A stretch of 19,217 nucleotides of DNA from Geobacter sp. UBA6802 (GTDB taxonomy: Bacteria; Desulfobacterota; Desulfuromonadia; Geobacterales; Pseudopelobacteraceae), in the NCBI GenBank assembly GCA_002452325.1, contig DKFG01000266.1:1-19217 (forward strand), written 5' to 3'. The position numbers were made by a program, and so were the translations under genes. Within the stretch, counting starts at the first letter, position 1; every line of letters starts with the position of its first letter. Below, in pieces: positions 5,416 to 13,414 of the stretch. The notes beneath the pieces are model-generated. The model saw only the letters and a list, made by a program, of their open reading frames with translations, did no database searches and had not been told where the DNA came from.

Positions 5416-5619
5416 ATGAATCATAAAATCAAAATCAAAGACACGGCAGAACAACAGAGGGGTCAAAAACAAAAGCGGCGTCAGATCGGGGCACTATACG
5501 CAAGCTGGCGCGGTGCCGCAAACCAAACCACCAGCACGGCGACACAGCAAACCAGTCAAAATCACAAGGATATCCAAGGATATCCTTGGATATCCAAAAC
5601 AACAAAAAAACATGCCTAA
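5416..5619 (+). CDS. Doubtful small basic ORF
   Basis: A 67-codon frame starts at an ATG preceded by GGCGGATG. The product would be basic and polar (KIKIKDTAEQQRGQKQKRRQ, then Thr/Gln-rich) with no recognisable domain. Its last codons run through the GATATC repeat array. The sequence may be an untranslated control or transfer-origin region rather than a gene, so confidence is low. Confidence 0.3.
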   Translation: MNHKIKIKDTAEQQRGQKQKRRQIGALYASWRGAANQTTSTATQQTSQNHKDIQGYPWISKTTKKHA

Positions 5620-5656
5620 CGTACCATAACTGTTATGGATATCCCAGATATCCATA
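5568..5656. promoter_or_regulatory. GATATC palindrome array / operator before the RHH gene
   Basis: GGATATCC occurs at 5568-5575, 5578-5585 and 5588-5595, exactly 10 bases apart, so the sites share one DNA face. A 15-bp palindrome, CCATAAC-T-GTTATGG (5624-5638), follows. It overlaps a 10-bp inverted repeat, TATGGATATC (5634-5643) with GATATCCATA (5647-5656). The array ends 16 bases before the ribbon-helix-helix gene. RHH proteins bind such tandem palindromes cooperatively, so this is the likely autoregulatory operator of the transfer operon and possibly a relaxosome-binding site. Confidence 0.75.
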
Positions 5657-5671
5657 GGAAGGTGAAGAGCA

Positions 5672-6034
5672 ATGGAACATCAAATAAACATCAAGCTCGA
5701 TGAGGCGCAAAATGAAATGATTGACCGGCTTGCTGAACGGCACGATTGCACTCGCGCCGAAGCGGTGAGAAAAGCGGTCCAGCTTGCCGCTGAGTCGGGC
5801 AGTTCTGCCCCGCAACTTGATGCAAAAATCGACGCGATAAATGATTCGATCGTTGAGCTGCTACGCCTCACTATTGATCACTCCGGGGCGGCCCTAGACC
5901 TGGGTAAGCGAAACCTCAAAACATCGGCCCAAGCCGCTATTTATGGGGCAAATATCGCCCTTCAGCTTGGCGTCAGAGAGAGCGCACTCCAGAGCTTTGA
6001 AAATTGGAAAAAAGACAATGCGGAAAGGATCTGA
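5672..6034 (+). CDS. Ribbon-helix-helix protein, TrwA-like relaxosome accessory
   Basis: This 120-residue protein has an N-terminal ribbon-helix-helix domain: strand INIKL, helix A DEAQNEMIDRLAERHDC, a turn, then helix B TRAEAVRKAVQLAAE (residues about 5-42). The rest is helical (DAKIDAINDSIVELLRLTID and a C-terminal SFENWKK) and likely mediates oligomer or partner contacts. TrwA of R388 is also an RHH protein of about this size, encoded just before the coupling protein; it binds oriT, represses the trw operon and stimulates TrwB. The same gene order (RHH, coupling protein, MobF relaxase further on) supports that role here. The ATG is preceded by GGAAGGTG. The coupling-protein ATG starts 2 bases after this stop. 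Confidence 0.8.
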   Translation: MEHQINIKLDEAQNEMIDRLAERHDCTRAEAVRKAVQLAAESGSSAPQLDAKIDAINDSIVELLRLTIDHSGAALDLGKRNLKTSAQAAIYGANIALQLGVRESALQSFENWKKDNAERI

Positions 6035-6036
6035 TC

Positions 6037-7866
6037 ATGGCGCTCGATAATTCCAGATTCAGCGGCACAGGGAGTATCTTTGTTCGCCTGGCGCAAGCGA
6101 AATTTGCAATTTGGTTTTGGATGCGAATTGCGCTGCCAGTAGGACTCTTAATTTTTCTATGGAGGGGATTGGCAGCAGTTGAACCCCTTGGGAATGGCGG
6201 TGGCTTAGCATATCTGCAAGCCTCTGTTTATGAGCTGTCGTTAGCCGCTGAAAAGCCCGCTGAATTCGTTTTGCCAAAACGGTTTAGAAACATAGCTATA
6301 GCAAGGCACCCTGACTATTTGCAAATGATGCGCATCGTTAATGCGCGAGTCTTGTTGGCAGGGATAGCAGGTGCAGGCACGGTATGTTTCATTTTGCTTG
6401 TAGGGGGGGTGGTGGCTCGCAGGGAGCGGCTGCAGCAAACCGGTGATCAGCACCGTCGAGGCAGCGAACTGGCGACACCCAGCCAGCTGGCAAAGGTGCT
6501 AAAAAAAACAGAGGGCCGGGGCGACATCAAACTTGGAGAGGTGATCCTGCCAAGGATAGCCGAATGCCGTGGAATAATGGCAGTCGGGGTGACCGGAGTT
6601 GGCAAGACGCAGCTGCAAAACCGCGTCCTCGATACTATCGTGGAGCGAGGCGATAGAGGGATCGTCTTCTCTGTAAAAGGTGACGATTATATCACCACCC
6701 ACTGGCGCGACGGAGACGCCATTTTTTGTCCAGCAGACCAGCGCTGTCTTGACTGGAATTTAATGGACGATGTCACCGACCTAGCTGATTTTGACGTTAT
6801 TGCCAACTCGCTCGTCGTGCATGATGACCGGGTGAAAACATGGAGCAACGGAGCCCGCATGATCGTGTCAGGGCTCCTGAAGTACTGCTACCTTTCTGGC
6901 CAGCGGACAAACCGTCACGTTGCCTCTGTTTTTGACCAGGATGTGACCGGCATGCGTGACTGCCTTCGGCAAGTTCCAGGCGTGTCGCAAGCGGCGGGTC
7001 TGCTCGCCGACCCTGCCAGTGCACCAGCCAATTCCTTCTATATAACTGTCTGTCTCTTTTCCCGGCCGTTCCAGTTCTTGAAACACCTGGAGGGCGACTG
7101 GTCAATATCGCGTTGGATCAAGGAGGGCAGCGGCAGAATCTATCTCCCCGCCACTCCACGGCTCAGGGAACAACTCGGAGGGCTTTATTCCGTGTTTTTC
7201 GACCTGGCTATTGTCCATCACTTATCTCTTCCAAAGTCTCCCGAACGCCGCATCTGGTACTGCATCGACGAACTCTCCGCCGTCGGACAAATAAGCCGGC
7301 TCCCCGAACTACGGAACGTCGGGCGCGATAAGGGCGCTGGTTCAATGGTCGGCCTGCAGAGTTTCCCTCAGATAGACCCAATCTATACTCCGGATGGCCG
7401 CAAGGCTTTATTTGGCGGGTTTGCCTCCAAGGCGATTTTCAGAAGTGACGAACAATACACGCTTGATGAACTTAGCAAGCAACTCGGCAAACACGAAGTC
7501 GAGTCAAGCCGTGAAAACCTGAGCACTAGCTTCAATACTGAGCGCGATGGTGTGACAAAAATGTCTGAGATTCGCGATGAAGTACTCGTGAAGCCAGACG
7601 AAATAAAAACACTCCAGAGCCTCCATTTTTATCTGCAGGTTGCGGGCTACCCAGCAACAAAAACTGAGGTTGAGTACCGGGACTGGCCAACCTTGATCGA
7701 TGCGTATATTCCGCACCCAGCACTTAGTTTAGAAGCGTTGGCTGCAGAATATGCCCGACAAAATGCCCAAATAGACGCCATCAAAACAACAACACCAGCA
7801 GAAGAAACGCCCACGTCGAAACCAGTTACAGCAGCAGCTACTACCACGCCTGCAGCTATTGAGTGA
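6037..7866 (+). CDS. traD: Type IV coupling protein (TraD/TrwB family)
   Basis: This 609-residue inner-membrane ATPase brings the relaxase-DNA complex to the secretion channel. Two membrane spans are visible at about residues 20-42 and 105-128. Walker A (GVTGVGKTQLQ) starts near residue 185, and Walker B (IWYCIDELS) near 406, followed by LRNVGRDKGAGSMVGLQS, the typical VirD4/TraD box. The C-terminus is a disordered Thr/Ala/Pro tail (TTTPAEETPTSKPV). I chose the ATG at 6037, with AAGGATC upstream, because the alternative at 6004 lies inside the preceding gene. It sits between the RHH protein and TraG in an operon with almost no gaps. The gene looks intact. Confidence 0.93.
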   Translation: MALDNSRFSGTGSIFVRLAQAKFAIWFWMRIALPVGLLIFLWRGLAAVEPLGNGGGLAYLQASVYELSLAAEKPAEFVLPKRFRNIAIARHPDYLQMMRIVNARVLLAGIAGAGTVCFILLVGGVVARRERLQQTGDQHRRGSELATPSQLAKVLKKTEGRGDIKLGEVILPRIAECRGIMAVGVTGVGKTQLQNRVLDTIVERGDRGIVFSVKGDDYITTHWRDGDAIFCPADQRCLDWNLMDDVTDLADFDVIANSLVVHDDRVKTWSNGARMIVSGLLKYCYLSGQRTNRHVASVFDQDVTGMRDCLRQVPGVSQAAGLLADPASAPANSFYITVCLFSRPFQFLKHLEGDWSISRWIKEGSGRIYLPATPRLREQLGGLYSVFFDLAIVHHLSLPKSPERRIWYCIDELSAVGQISRLPELRNVGRDKGAGSMVGLQSFPQIDPIYTPDGRKALFGGFASKAIFRSDEQYTLDELSKQLGKHEVESSRENLSTSFNTERDGVTKMSEIRDEVLVKPDEIKTLQSLHFYLQVAGYPATKTEVEYRDWPTLIDAYIPHPALSLEALAAEYARQNAQIDAIKTTTPAEETPTSKPVTAAATTTPAAIE

Positions 7867-7874
7867 GGCCTCCC

Positions 7875-10800
7875 ATGAAAAAACACCCTTTAATTCTTGC
7901 CCTGCCGCTCCTCTTCCTCTTCCCGGCCCGCGCCTTGGCATTATCGCAGGAATATTACACCTGGGGCGGACATGATGCCGTTGTGAGCGCTTTCAACAAA
8001 TCAGCCCTGATTTTTTCTGATGCAAGTTATTCGTCATTGGCTGCCACCCTTGCCACTGCCAGCCTGGCGGCACTGATGATCAGGGTAATGTACAACCTCA
8101 TGGCCGGCGGGTTCAAAGGAGACGGTGCCGCCGTGGTTTTCCAGGGGGTTACCCCCTGGCTGATCACAGTCGCAATCTTTTTGGGAACCGTCATCCCTAA
8201 AGGCACCCTGCATATACACGACAAGACTGAGAACGAATATCAGGCGATCGGAAATGTCCCGCTCATCGTCGTAGTTATGGCCTCAGTCACCAATAAAATT
8301 GAACGCGTGATGGTTGAAGCCGTGGAAACCGCCGGGGATCCCCTTAGCTTCACAGGCCAGGCCGGCGGCAAGGGCTTCATGGGTCTGGAATCATTATCAA
8401 CTACAAGTCTTCGCGCAACTGATTCAATGCTTTCTGCAAGCCTGCAAAACTACTTGGCCGACTGCGTACTTTTTGAAGCTGCGCGGACGCCAGGTCTTGT
8501 CGACGAGATAAAAACGGGGTCAACAAACCTGCAGACGACATTTGCGAAAGGGGTTAGCCCGGCCAACGTCACGACACTTTATTCCGCCGCCGGCTCCCTT
8601 GAGGGCCAGGTAGTGAGCTGCACCCAGGCCTGGACCGATATTTCAGCTCGCCTGAACCAGCCGAGCTTGCTCCTGACGAACAACCTTATTAAAACCTGCA
8701 GCGGAATGGGTTTTGACTCAGCAGATGCAGCACAGCGCAACGACTGCCTGCAGAAAATGACAGCGGTGGTTGACGCCCAGCTTGTACCCGGGTCCTCCGC
8801 CCCGGAGTTCGTCAAAAACCTGTATCTGAGTCAGCAGTTCGACGCCATGTTGGCATCTCCTGCCGCCGGTGAGGGGGTTGCAAACTTCCAGATCCTGAAC
8901 AAAGCCTCCGGCGTCATGACTACAGCAAACAACTGGATCCCCGCAATCAGAGCTGTGATTCTGTCTGTCACTGTTGCCCTTACGCCGTTCATCTGCCTGC
9001 TGATGCTGACCCCGTTTTTCGGCCGTGCGCTCAAATTTCTGCTTGGATCGTTCATGGTTTTAACTGTTTGGAGCGTCACAGACGCAACGCTCCACCAGTT
9101 CGCGATCGACCACGCCAACAAGCTGTTGGCGGACGTCAGACAGTACCACTACGGCATAGACGCGCTGCGTCTGATGCCGGAAACCACCGGTAAAATTCTG
9201 GCCATGTTCGGCATGTTACGGGCAAGCAGTCTTGCTTTGGCCCTTGCAATTACATCAAGCGTCATCGGCCTTGGGGCCTCCGTTGCCGCTGCTGTCGGCG
9301 GTAAACTGGCGGCAGACGTGACACAAACCGGGGCTCAGGGGGAACAGCAGGTCCTGGACCCCGGGCAAAAGGCCGGATTGCGGCGGGCAAATCAGGGGGC
9401 CGTGCCGACCGAAGCCATGGCTAATCAATATTCTTTTTCTCAGCGCACCGGCACTGATTTTGGCAGAGAATCCGGGCAGCTAGAGAATATGCAAGGTAGC
9501 CTTGACGCCACCGGCGGCGCTAAGGGCTGGCAGCAGCTCCAGCATGGCCAAGGGTTCACAAACGCGTATCGTGGCCAAGGTGACGTTGGCTTGAACCAGG
9601 CATTCATGCAGCAAGCGCAAAACATGGGTATTCCTCGGGAACAGGCGCAGAAAATAGCGGCTGCAACAGTGAACCACGGAGAAGGCCTGGCCGAGCTGCG
9701 CCGGCTGCAGCAGCAGGGATTCACCGGACAACAGGCGGCGGATGCATACTGGCAGGGCAAAACCGTTGACCACATGCAAGGCAAAAGTGTTGGCCAAGAA
9801 CAAGGATTCACGATGTACCGGCCCACAGAAGGGCAAGAAACAGGCAAGTGGGGCCAGGTGCAGGCCACATGGCAAAACGGTTCAATGGTTGGCATGCAGG
9901 GGAACACAGTCAACGTCGCATCGACAGAGCAACTGCGGTCGTCGTACGACAAGTCATACAGCAACGCAATTTCTGAGTCACACCGAGCTGATCAGAGCCT
10001 TGGGGAATCCGTTACAAAGTCATGGGGTAACAGCGCGACCTGGTCGCAAACTCAGGCGGCGGCTCAGCAGCTGTACACCGCGACCAATGGTTCTGTCGAC
10101 TACATGCGGGCTGTCAGCTCAACAATGACAAACTCGTTCAGAAACAGCCAGATCGTTGACGAGCGGACAGGCCAAAACGTTGATAAAGCTGCGTTTGTTC
10201 AAGCAACAGTAGGAGCGGGTACGCCGCCGCAAATAGGCTTTCTGAAAGCAAATGCTGAAGGGGGCGCAAGCTGGCGTGTCACAACAAGCGACGGCAAGAG
10301 CTATGTCGTTAATCAGAGCGCTGAAGAAGCCCGCAGCATGAACGCTAACGTGGCTGAGACACACAGAACCACACTCTCAACTGTCAGAAGCGGACAGTAC
10401 AGTGAAACTGCACAGAAGGCACTCTCTCAGATGGAATCTGTGCAAGGCAGCAAAACCGCAGCAGAAACCGCAACTATCTCATACAACCGGGCAAATGAAA
10501 TGCGTGAAGCCAGGGGAGAGGCGCACAGTCGGGCTGCAGACGTCAGTGCAAACCTGAGCCGTGATTTTTATCACTATGTCGGAGAGAAACAGTTCGGCGG
10601 CGGGGTCCAGGGAGACAGGCAGGCGATCAAACACCTGGAAGGTCTGGCAGCCTCAGGACAGACAAAAGAGCTGGATGCGCTCAAGGCGCAGTACCTGTCT
10701 GACCGTAACATCAATATTCAAGCGCTGGGTGAAGGGCTGAAAAACGTCAAAGGTCCGGATCTCGACGAGGCGCCGGATCCTGAAGCGATGCGGGCAAAGA

Positions 10801-11432
10801 TAGAGGGCGGCACTGCAGAGCTGAAAACCGAGCTGTCAAGCCAGCCGAATATCAAAGCCATTGACCCCACCGCCAAGGTACAGGAGGCTTTGAGACAGAC
10901 GAACGTCGGTGCGGTGAATCCTGAAGAAATCAAGGCACAGCTTGCAGCTGACCGAAAAACAATTGCTGATGGAAAGGCAGGAATAGAGAGCAAAGGCGCT
11001 GAAATCAAGCAGGATTACACCGCTGGGGCGCTGCCGCTGGCAGCAAAGAAGACCGTCGGTGCTGTTGTTGATGCTGTGTCAGGCCTGCAGCAGTTAGTTA
11101 CTGGTGGATACAACAATGGAGCGTATGTGACCGGGGCACAGGCCACAGTCGCACCGCAACAGCCGCAGGCCCAGGTACAGAATCCGGAGCCGGTAAAGCA
11201 ACCGGTACCGGCACAGCCTCAGCAGGCACCGGCACAGGATCAGAAACCGGAGGTTCAGCCGGCAGCTCAGCCGCAGGCCTCACCCCAGCAGCTGGCGGCG
11301 GAAGTGACCGGGGATCAGGCAGCACCTGTTACACCACAACAGGCAGCGGTACCGGCACAGAATCCGGAACCGGTGAAACAGCCGGCACAACCGCAGGCAC
11401 CGGCACAGATCCCGAAAGGAGTATTGAGGTGA
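7875..11432 (+). CDS. traG: TraG-like mating-pair protein
   Basis: This 1,185-residue protein has a Sec-type signal (MKKHPLILALPLLFLFPARA) and then membrane spans near residues 55-75, 90-110, 360-405 and 440-475, the layout of TraG N-terminal domains. F TraG stabilises mating pairs, helps pilus assembly and, through its C-terminal part, is involved in entry exclusion. The long periplasmic part is Gln/Ser/Thr-rich and ends in a Pro-Gln-Ala tail (about residues 1090-1185) containing two copies of an NPEPVKQP repeat. The ATG at 7875, with GAGTGAGG 6 bases before it, places the signal peptide at the N-terminus; a GTG at 7863 is less likely. The next ORF overlaps its stop (GTGA). A 9-bp perfect palindrome occurs at 8141-8159. 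Confidence 0.88.
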   Translation: MKKHPLILALPLLFLFPARALALSQEYYTWGGHDAVVSAFNKSALIFSDASYSSLAATLATASLAALMIRVMYNLMAGGFKGDGAAVVFQGVTPWLITVAIFLGTVIPKGTLHIHDKTENEYQAIGNVPLIVVVMASVTNKIERVMVEAVETAGDPLSFTGQAGGKGFMGLESLSTTSLRATDSMLSASLQNYLADCVLFEAARTPGLVDEIKTGSTNLQTTFAKGVSPANVTTLYSAAGSLEGQVVSCTQAWTDISARLNQPSLLLTNNLIKTCSGMGFDSADAAQRNDCLQKMTAVVDAQLVPGSSAPEFVKNLYLSQQFDAMLASPAAGEGVANFQILNKASGVMTTANNWIPAIRAVILSVTVALTPFICLLMLTPFFGRALKFLLGSFMVLTVWSVTDATLHQFAIDHANKLLADVRQYHYGIDALRLMPETTGKILAMFGMLRASSLALALAITSSVIGLGASVAAAVGGKLAADVTQTGAQGEQQVLDPGQKAGLRRANQGAVPTEAMANQYSFSQRTGTDFGRESGQLENMQGSLDATGGAKGWQQLQHGQGFTNAYRGQGDVGLNQAFMQQAQNMGIPREQAQKIAAATVNHGEGLAELRRLQQQGFTGQQAADAYWQGKTVDHMQGKSVGQEQGFTMYRPTEGQETGKWGQVQATWQNGSMVGMQGNTVNVASTEQLRSSYDKSYSNAISESHRADQSLGESVTKSWGNSATWSQTQAAAQQLYTATNGSVDYMRAVSSTMTNSFRNSQIVDERTGQNVDKAAFVQATVGAGTPPQIGFLKANAEGGASWRVTTSDGKSYVVNQSAEEARSMNANVAETHRTTLSTVRSGQYSETAQKALSQMESVQGSKTAAETATISYNRANEMREARGEAHSRAADVSANLSRDFYHYVGEKQFGGGVQGDRQAIKHLEGLAASGQTKELDALKAQYLSDRNINIQALGEGLKNVKGPDLDEAPDPEAMRAKIEGGTAELKTELSSQPNIKAIDPTAKVQEALRQTNVGAVNPEEIKAQLAADRKTIADGKAGIESKGAEIKQDYTAGALPLAAKKTVGAVVDAVSGLQQLVTGGYNNGAYVTGAQATVAPQQPQAQVQNPEPVKQPVPAQPQQAPAQDQKPEVQPAAQPQASPQQLAAEVTGDQAAPVTPQQAAVPAQNPEPVKQPAQPQAPAQIPKGVLR
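11178..11408. repeat. Imperfect direct repeats in the traG tail
   Basis: Two diverged copies of about 50-60 bp (11178-11237 and 11358-11408) each begin CAGAATCCGG and end CACCGGCACAG. They encode QNPEPVKQP followed by a Pro-Ala-Gln stretch. Slippage between them could change tail length. Confidence 0.7.
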
Positions 11433-11530
11433 AAATAGACATTCAAAAAGTATATCGCGAGCGTGTGCGGCAGAAACTGACTGAAAAGAGCAAAAGGCAG
11501 TGGAAGTGGCGCTTGCTGCTCCACCGATGA
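11429..11530 (+). CDS. Tiny basic ORF between traG and traU
   Basis: A 33-residue frame (MKIDIQKVYRERVRQKLTEK then SKRQWKWRLLLHR) starts with a GTG that overlaps the traG stop and ends in a TGA that overlaps the traU ATG. The perfect stop-start junctions on both sides suggest it is translated, at least to couple TraG and TraU synthesis. It is strongly basic, with no known domain. An alternative reading is that traU simply starts at the GTG at 11500 and this frame is a by-product. Confidence 0.4.
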   Translation: MKIDIQKVYRERVRQKLTEKSKRQWKWRLLLHR

Positions 11531-12600
11531 CTGCTGAAGAGGTCAAGAGGCTGTTACAGCCTGCAGCGCAACCTGGCCGTTTTTCAGGCATCGTTGCACT
11601 ACTGCTAACAGTCATGACTGTTTTTCTGAGTGCAGGAAGAGCCGAGGCGATTTGCAAAGGCAGCATTCTCAACCCGATTACAGACGTCTGCTGGCAGTGC
11701 ATGTTTCCGATGTCGTTTGGCGGTATGAGCTTCGGTCAGGGTGCCGGAGGTCCGGCAGGTCAAGGGACAGGTACCACCATCTGCAGCTGCCCTGAACTGA
11801 AAATACCACTGGGAATGACGGTCTCATTTTGGGAACACGCGAGGCTTAACGAGACCGTCAAGGACCCATATTGCTTCCCTACTCTGGGAACCGGAATGAA
11901 TGATGGTGGCGGTTTGAGCGCCTTGCTGGCTGGGTCTCAAAGGGGCGGTGATGCCGCAGAGTTCAGCGAATATTCATCACAGCAGTCCCACTGGTTTATC
12001 TTCCCGGTCTGGGTGTGGCTGAATCTCTTTACTGATTTTCCCTGTATCGAGAAAAAGCCGTTTGATGTGGCGTACATGACAGAGGTGGATCCTCTCTGGA
12101 ATGATGATGCCCTGTCTTTTGTAATCAACCCAGAGGCGCTTCTGTTCGGTAACCCGATCACGCAGCTGTCGTGCGTAGCAGATACTGTTGCGGCAACCAC
12201 CGGGTTGCCCATCAATGAAATGTTCTGGTGTCATGGTGCCTGGGGCAGTCCGTACCCTCTGTCCGGCAGTAAAGCCGACAGTCTTTCTCTGAGTACGAAT
12301 GCCGGTCTGGCTGCCCGGACCATCTTCAAGCTCGGCCGGGAAGGGATCCTGTTTGACACCGGAATAGAAGAGTGTGCAACAGGCGGTATCATGACTCCGA
12401 TTATGCGTAAAAACAATTACCGGTTCCAGGTTGCTCGTCCGGTGCGTGGCAACGACTGTGTACCGGTAGGCAGGCCGACCATGTTGTGGGGGCAGGGTAA
12501 AAACCCCGCTTTGGGCGCAGGTAGAAATTCTTCGGACAACTTTCTTTGGGTGACAACGAGGGCTAGAAAATGTTGCGTAGGCTATTCAGTAAAATATTGA
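11527..12600 (+). CDS. traU: TraU, conjugative pilus assembly protein
   Basis: This 357-residue periplasmic protein is needed for F-type DNA transfer and pilus assembly. A signal peptide (GIVALLLTVMTVFLSAGRAEA) precedes the mature start ICKGSILNPITDVCWQCMFP. Family hallmarks follow: the CSCPELKIPLGMTVSFWEHA block, SHWFIFPVWVWLNLFTDFPC, GAWGSPYPLSG and the C-terminal RARKCCVGY. Many paired cysteines are kept. The start at 11527 overlaps the previous stop (ATGA); a GTG at 11500 with a slightly better ribosome site would add nine residues. In F, traU lies with traW, trbC and traN; here it follows traG, an unusual order, and its usual neighbours are missing from the window. Confidence 0.93.
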   Translation: MTAEEVKRLLQPAAQPGRFSGIVALLLTVMTVFLSAGRAEAICKGSILNPITDVCWQCMFPMSFGGMSFGQGAGGPAGQGTGTTICSCPELKIPLGMTVSFWEHARLNETVKDPYCFPTLGTGMNDGGGLSALLAGSQRGGDAAEFSEYSSQQSHWFIFPVWVWLNLFTDFPCIEKKPFDVAYMTEVDPLWNDDALSFVINPEALLFGNPITQLSCVADTVAATTGLPINEMFWCHGAWGSPYPLSGSKADSLSLSTNAGLAARTIFKLGREGILFDTGIEECATGGIMTPIMRKNNYRFQVARPVRGNDCVPVGRPTMLWGQGKNPALGAGRNSSDNFLWVTTRARKCCVGYSVKY

Positions 12601-12614
12601 AAAGGAGCATAACC

Positions 12615-13316
12615 ATGAAACTTATCGTACTGATTCTTATCGTTTTTATGGGTACAGGGGCAGGCGCAGAAACCTGGAACGGCAGAGTACAGGTGACTGC
12701 CGGCGGCAGAGGATGCCCGACGTTGCCGTACAAATCGGGTGAGTATCCGTTGATCATGACCGATTCGGTTGAGGGCAATGCCTGGTCAGCAAAATTCGAA
12801 TCTGATTTTCTAAAAGGCGAAGCAAAAGGTACTGCTCTCGGGGGTAACAGACATGCAGCGGGATTGTTCAAAGACGGCTGGAGTGTCAACCTGTACCCAG
12901 ATCCGGCCGGCATCAAGATCAATGCCCGGCTCGACACAGTAGCAAGTACCTGCTCTGTTGCGGCTCAAGGGATTTTGAGAAGAGGCAACCCGAATGTGAA
13001 TCTGGCCGGATTCTGGGGGATGAAACAGCCGGGTAAGCGGAATATGGAGATCTTCGGGATCATGATAACCCCTGACGACCCTGGGATTTGGCTTGGTGAT
13101 ATCAATGTTGCTCAGTTTTTCAAGCACGGCAAGAGGAGCGAACTGCCGCACGAACGACTGAAAGGCAGCTTTGCAGGCGGAATGTACGGCAAAACGGGCT
13201 GGAAAATAACAGTCTTGTGGCTGGATGAAGCAAGCAAAAAGATGAGGGTTGCGCTTGAGCGACCGGGCTACAAGGAATATCTGACTCTTGATTACCTGGG
13301 CGCGGGGTACTTGTAA
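12615..13316 (+). CDS. Exported protein of unknown function in the tra operon
   Basis: This 233-residue protein has a clear signal peptide (MKLIVLILIVFMGTGAGA, cleaved before ETWNG) and a good ribosome site (AAAGGAGC) that fixes the start at 12615. The mature part looks beta-rich, with two cysteines (RGCPTLPYKSG and ASTCSVAA) that could form one disulfide, repeated Gly and aromatic residues, and a C-terminal DEASKKMRVALERPGYKEY. I do not recognise the family. The gene sits between traU and the relaxase; its stop overlaps the relaxase start (TAATG), so the two are translationally coupled. A periplasmic role beside TraU, or stabilising the mating channel, is the simplest guess. Confidence 0.75.
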   Translation: MKLIVLILIVFMGTGAGAETWNGRVQVTAGGRGCPTLPYKSGEYPLIMTDSVEGNAWSAKFESDFLKGEAKGTALGGNRHAAGLFKDGWSVNLYPDPAGIKINARLDTVASTCSVAAQGILRRGNPNVNLAGFWGMKQPGKRNMEIFGIMITPDDPGIWLGDINVAQFFKHGKRSELPHERLKGSFAGGMYGKTGWKITVLWLDEASKKMRVALERPGYKEYLTLDYLGAGYL

Positions 13317-13394
13317 TGAAAGCGGCGAAGGTAAGCGTAGCGCAGGCAGAGGCCTATTATTACGACCGCGACGCAGTGTATTCCCAGAGCGAGA

Positions 13395-13414
13395 GCCGGT
13401 ACCTCGGTACCGGC
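13395..13414. repeat. 9-bp palindrome near the relaxase start
   Basis: GCCGGTACC (13395-13403) and GGTACCGGC (13406-13414) are perfectly complementary around TC, about 80 bases into the relaxase gene. It could modulate translation or be a protein-binding site. Confidence 0.6.

Noticed and set aside
5568..5595. CRISPR or iteron array
   Set aside because: The units are only 10 bp with no unique spacers, and the array is next to an RHH gene, not a Rep gene. An operator fits better.
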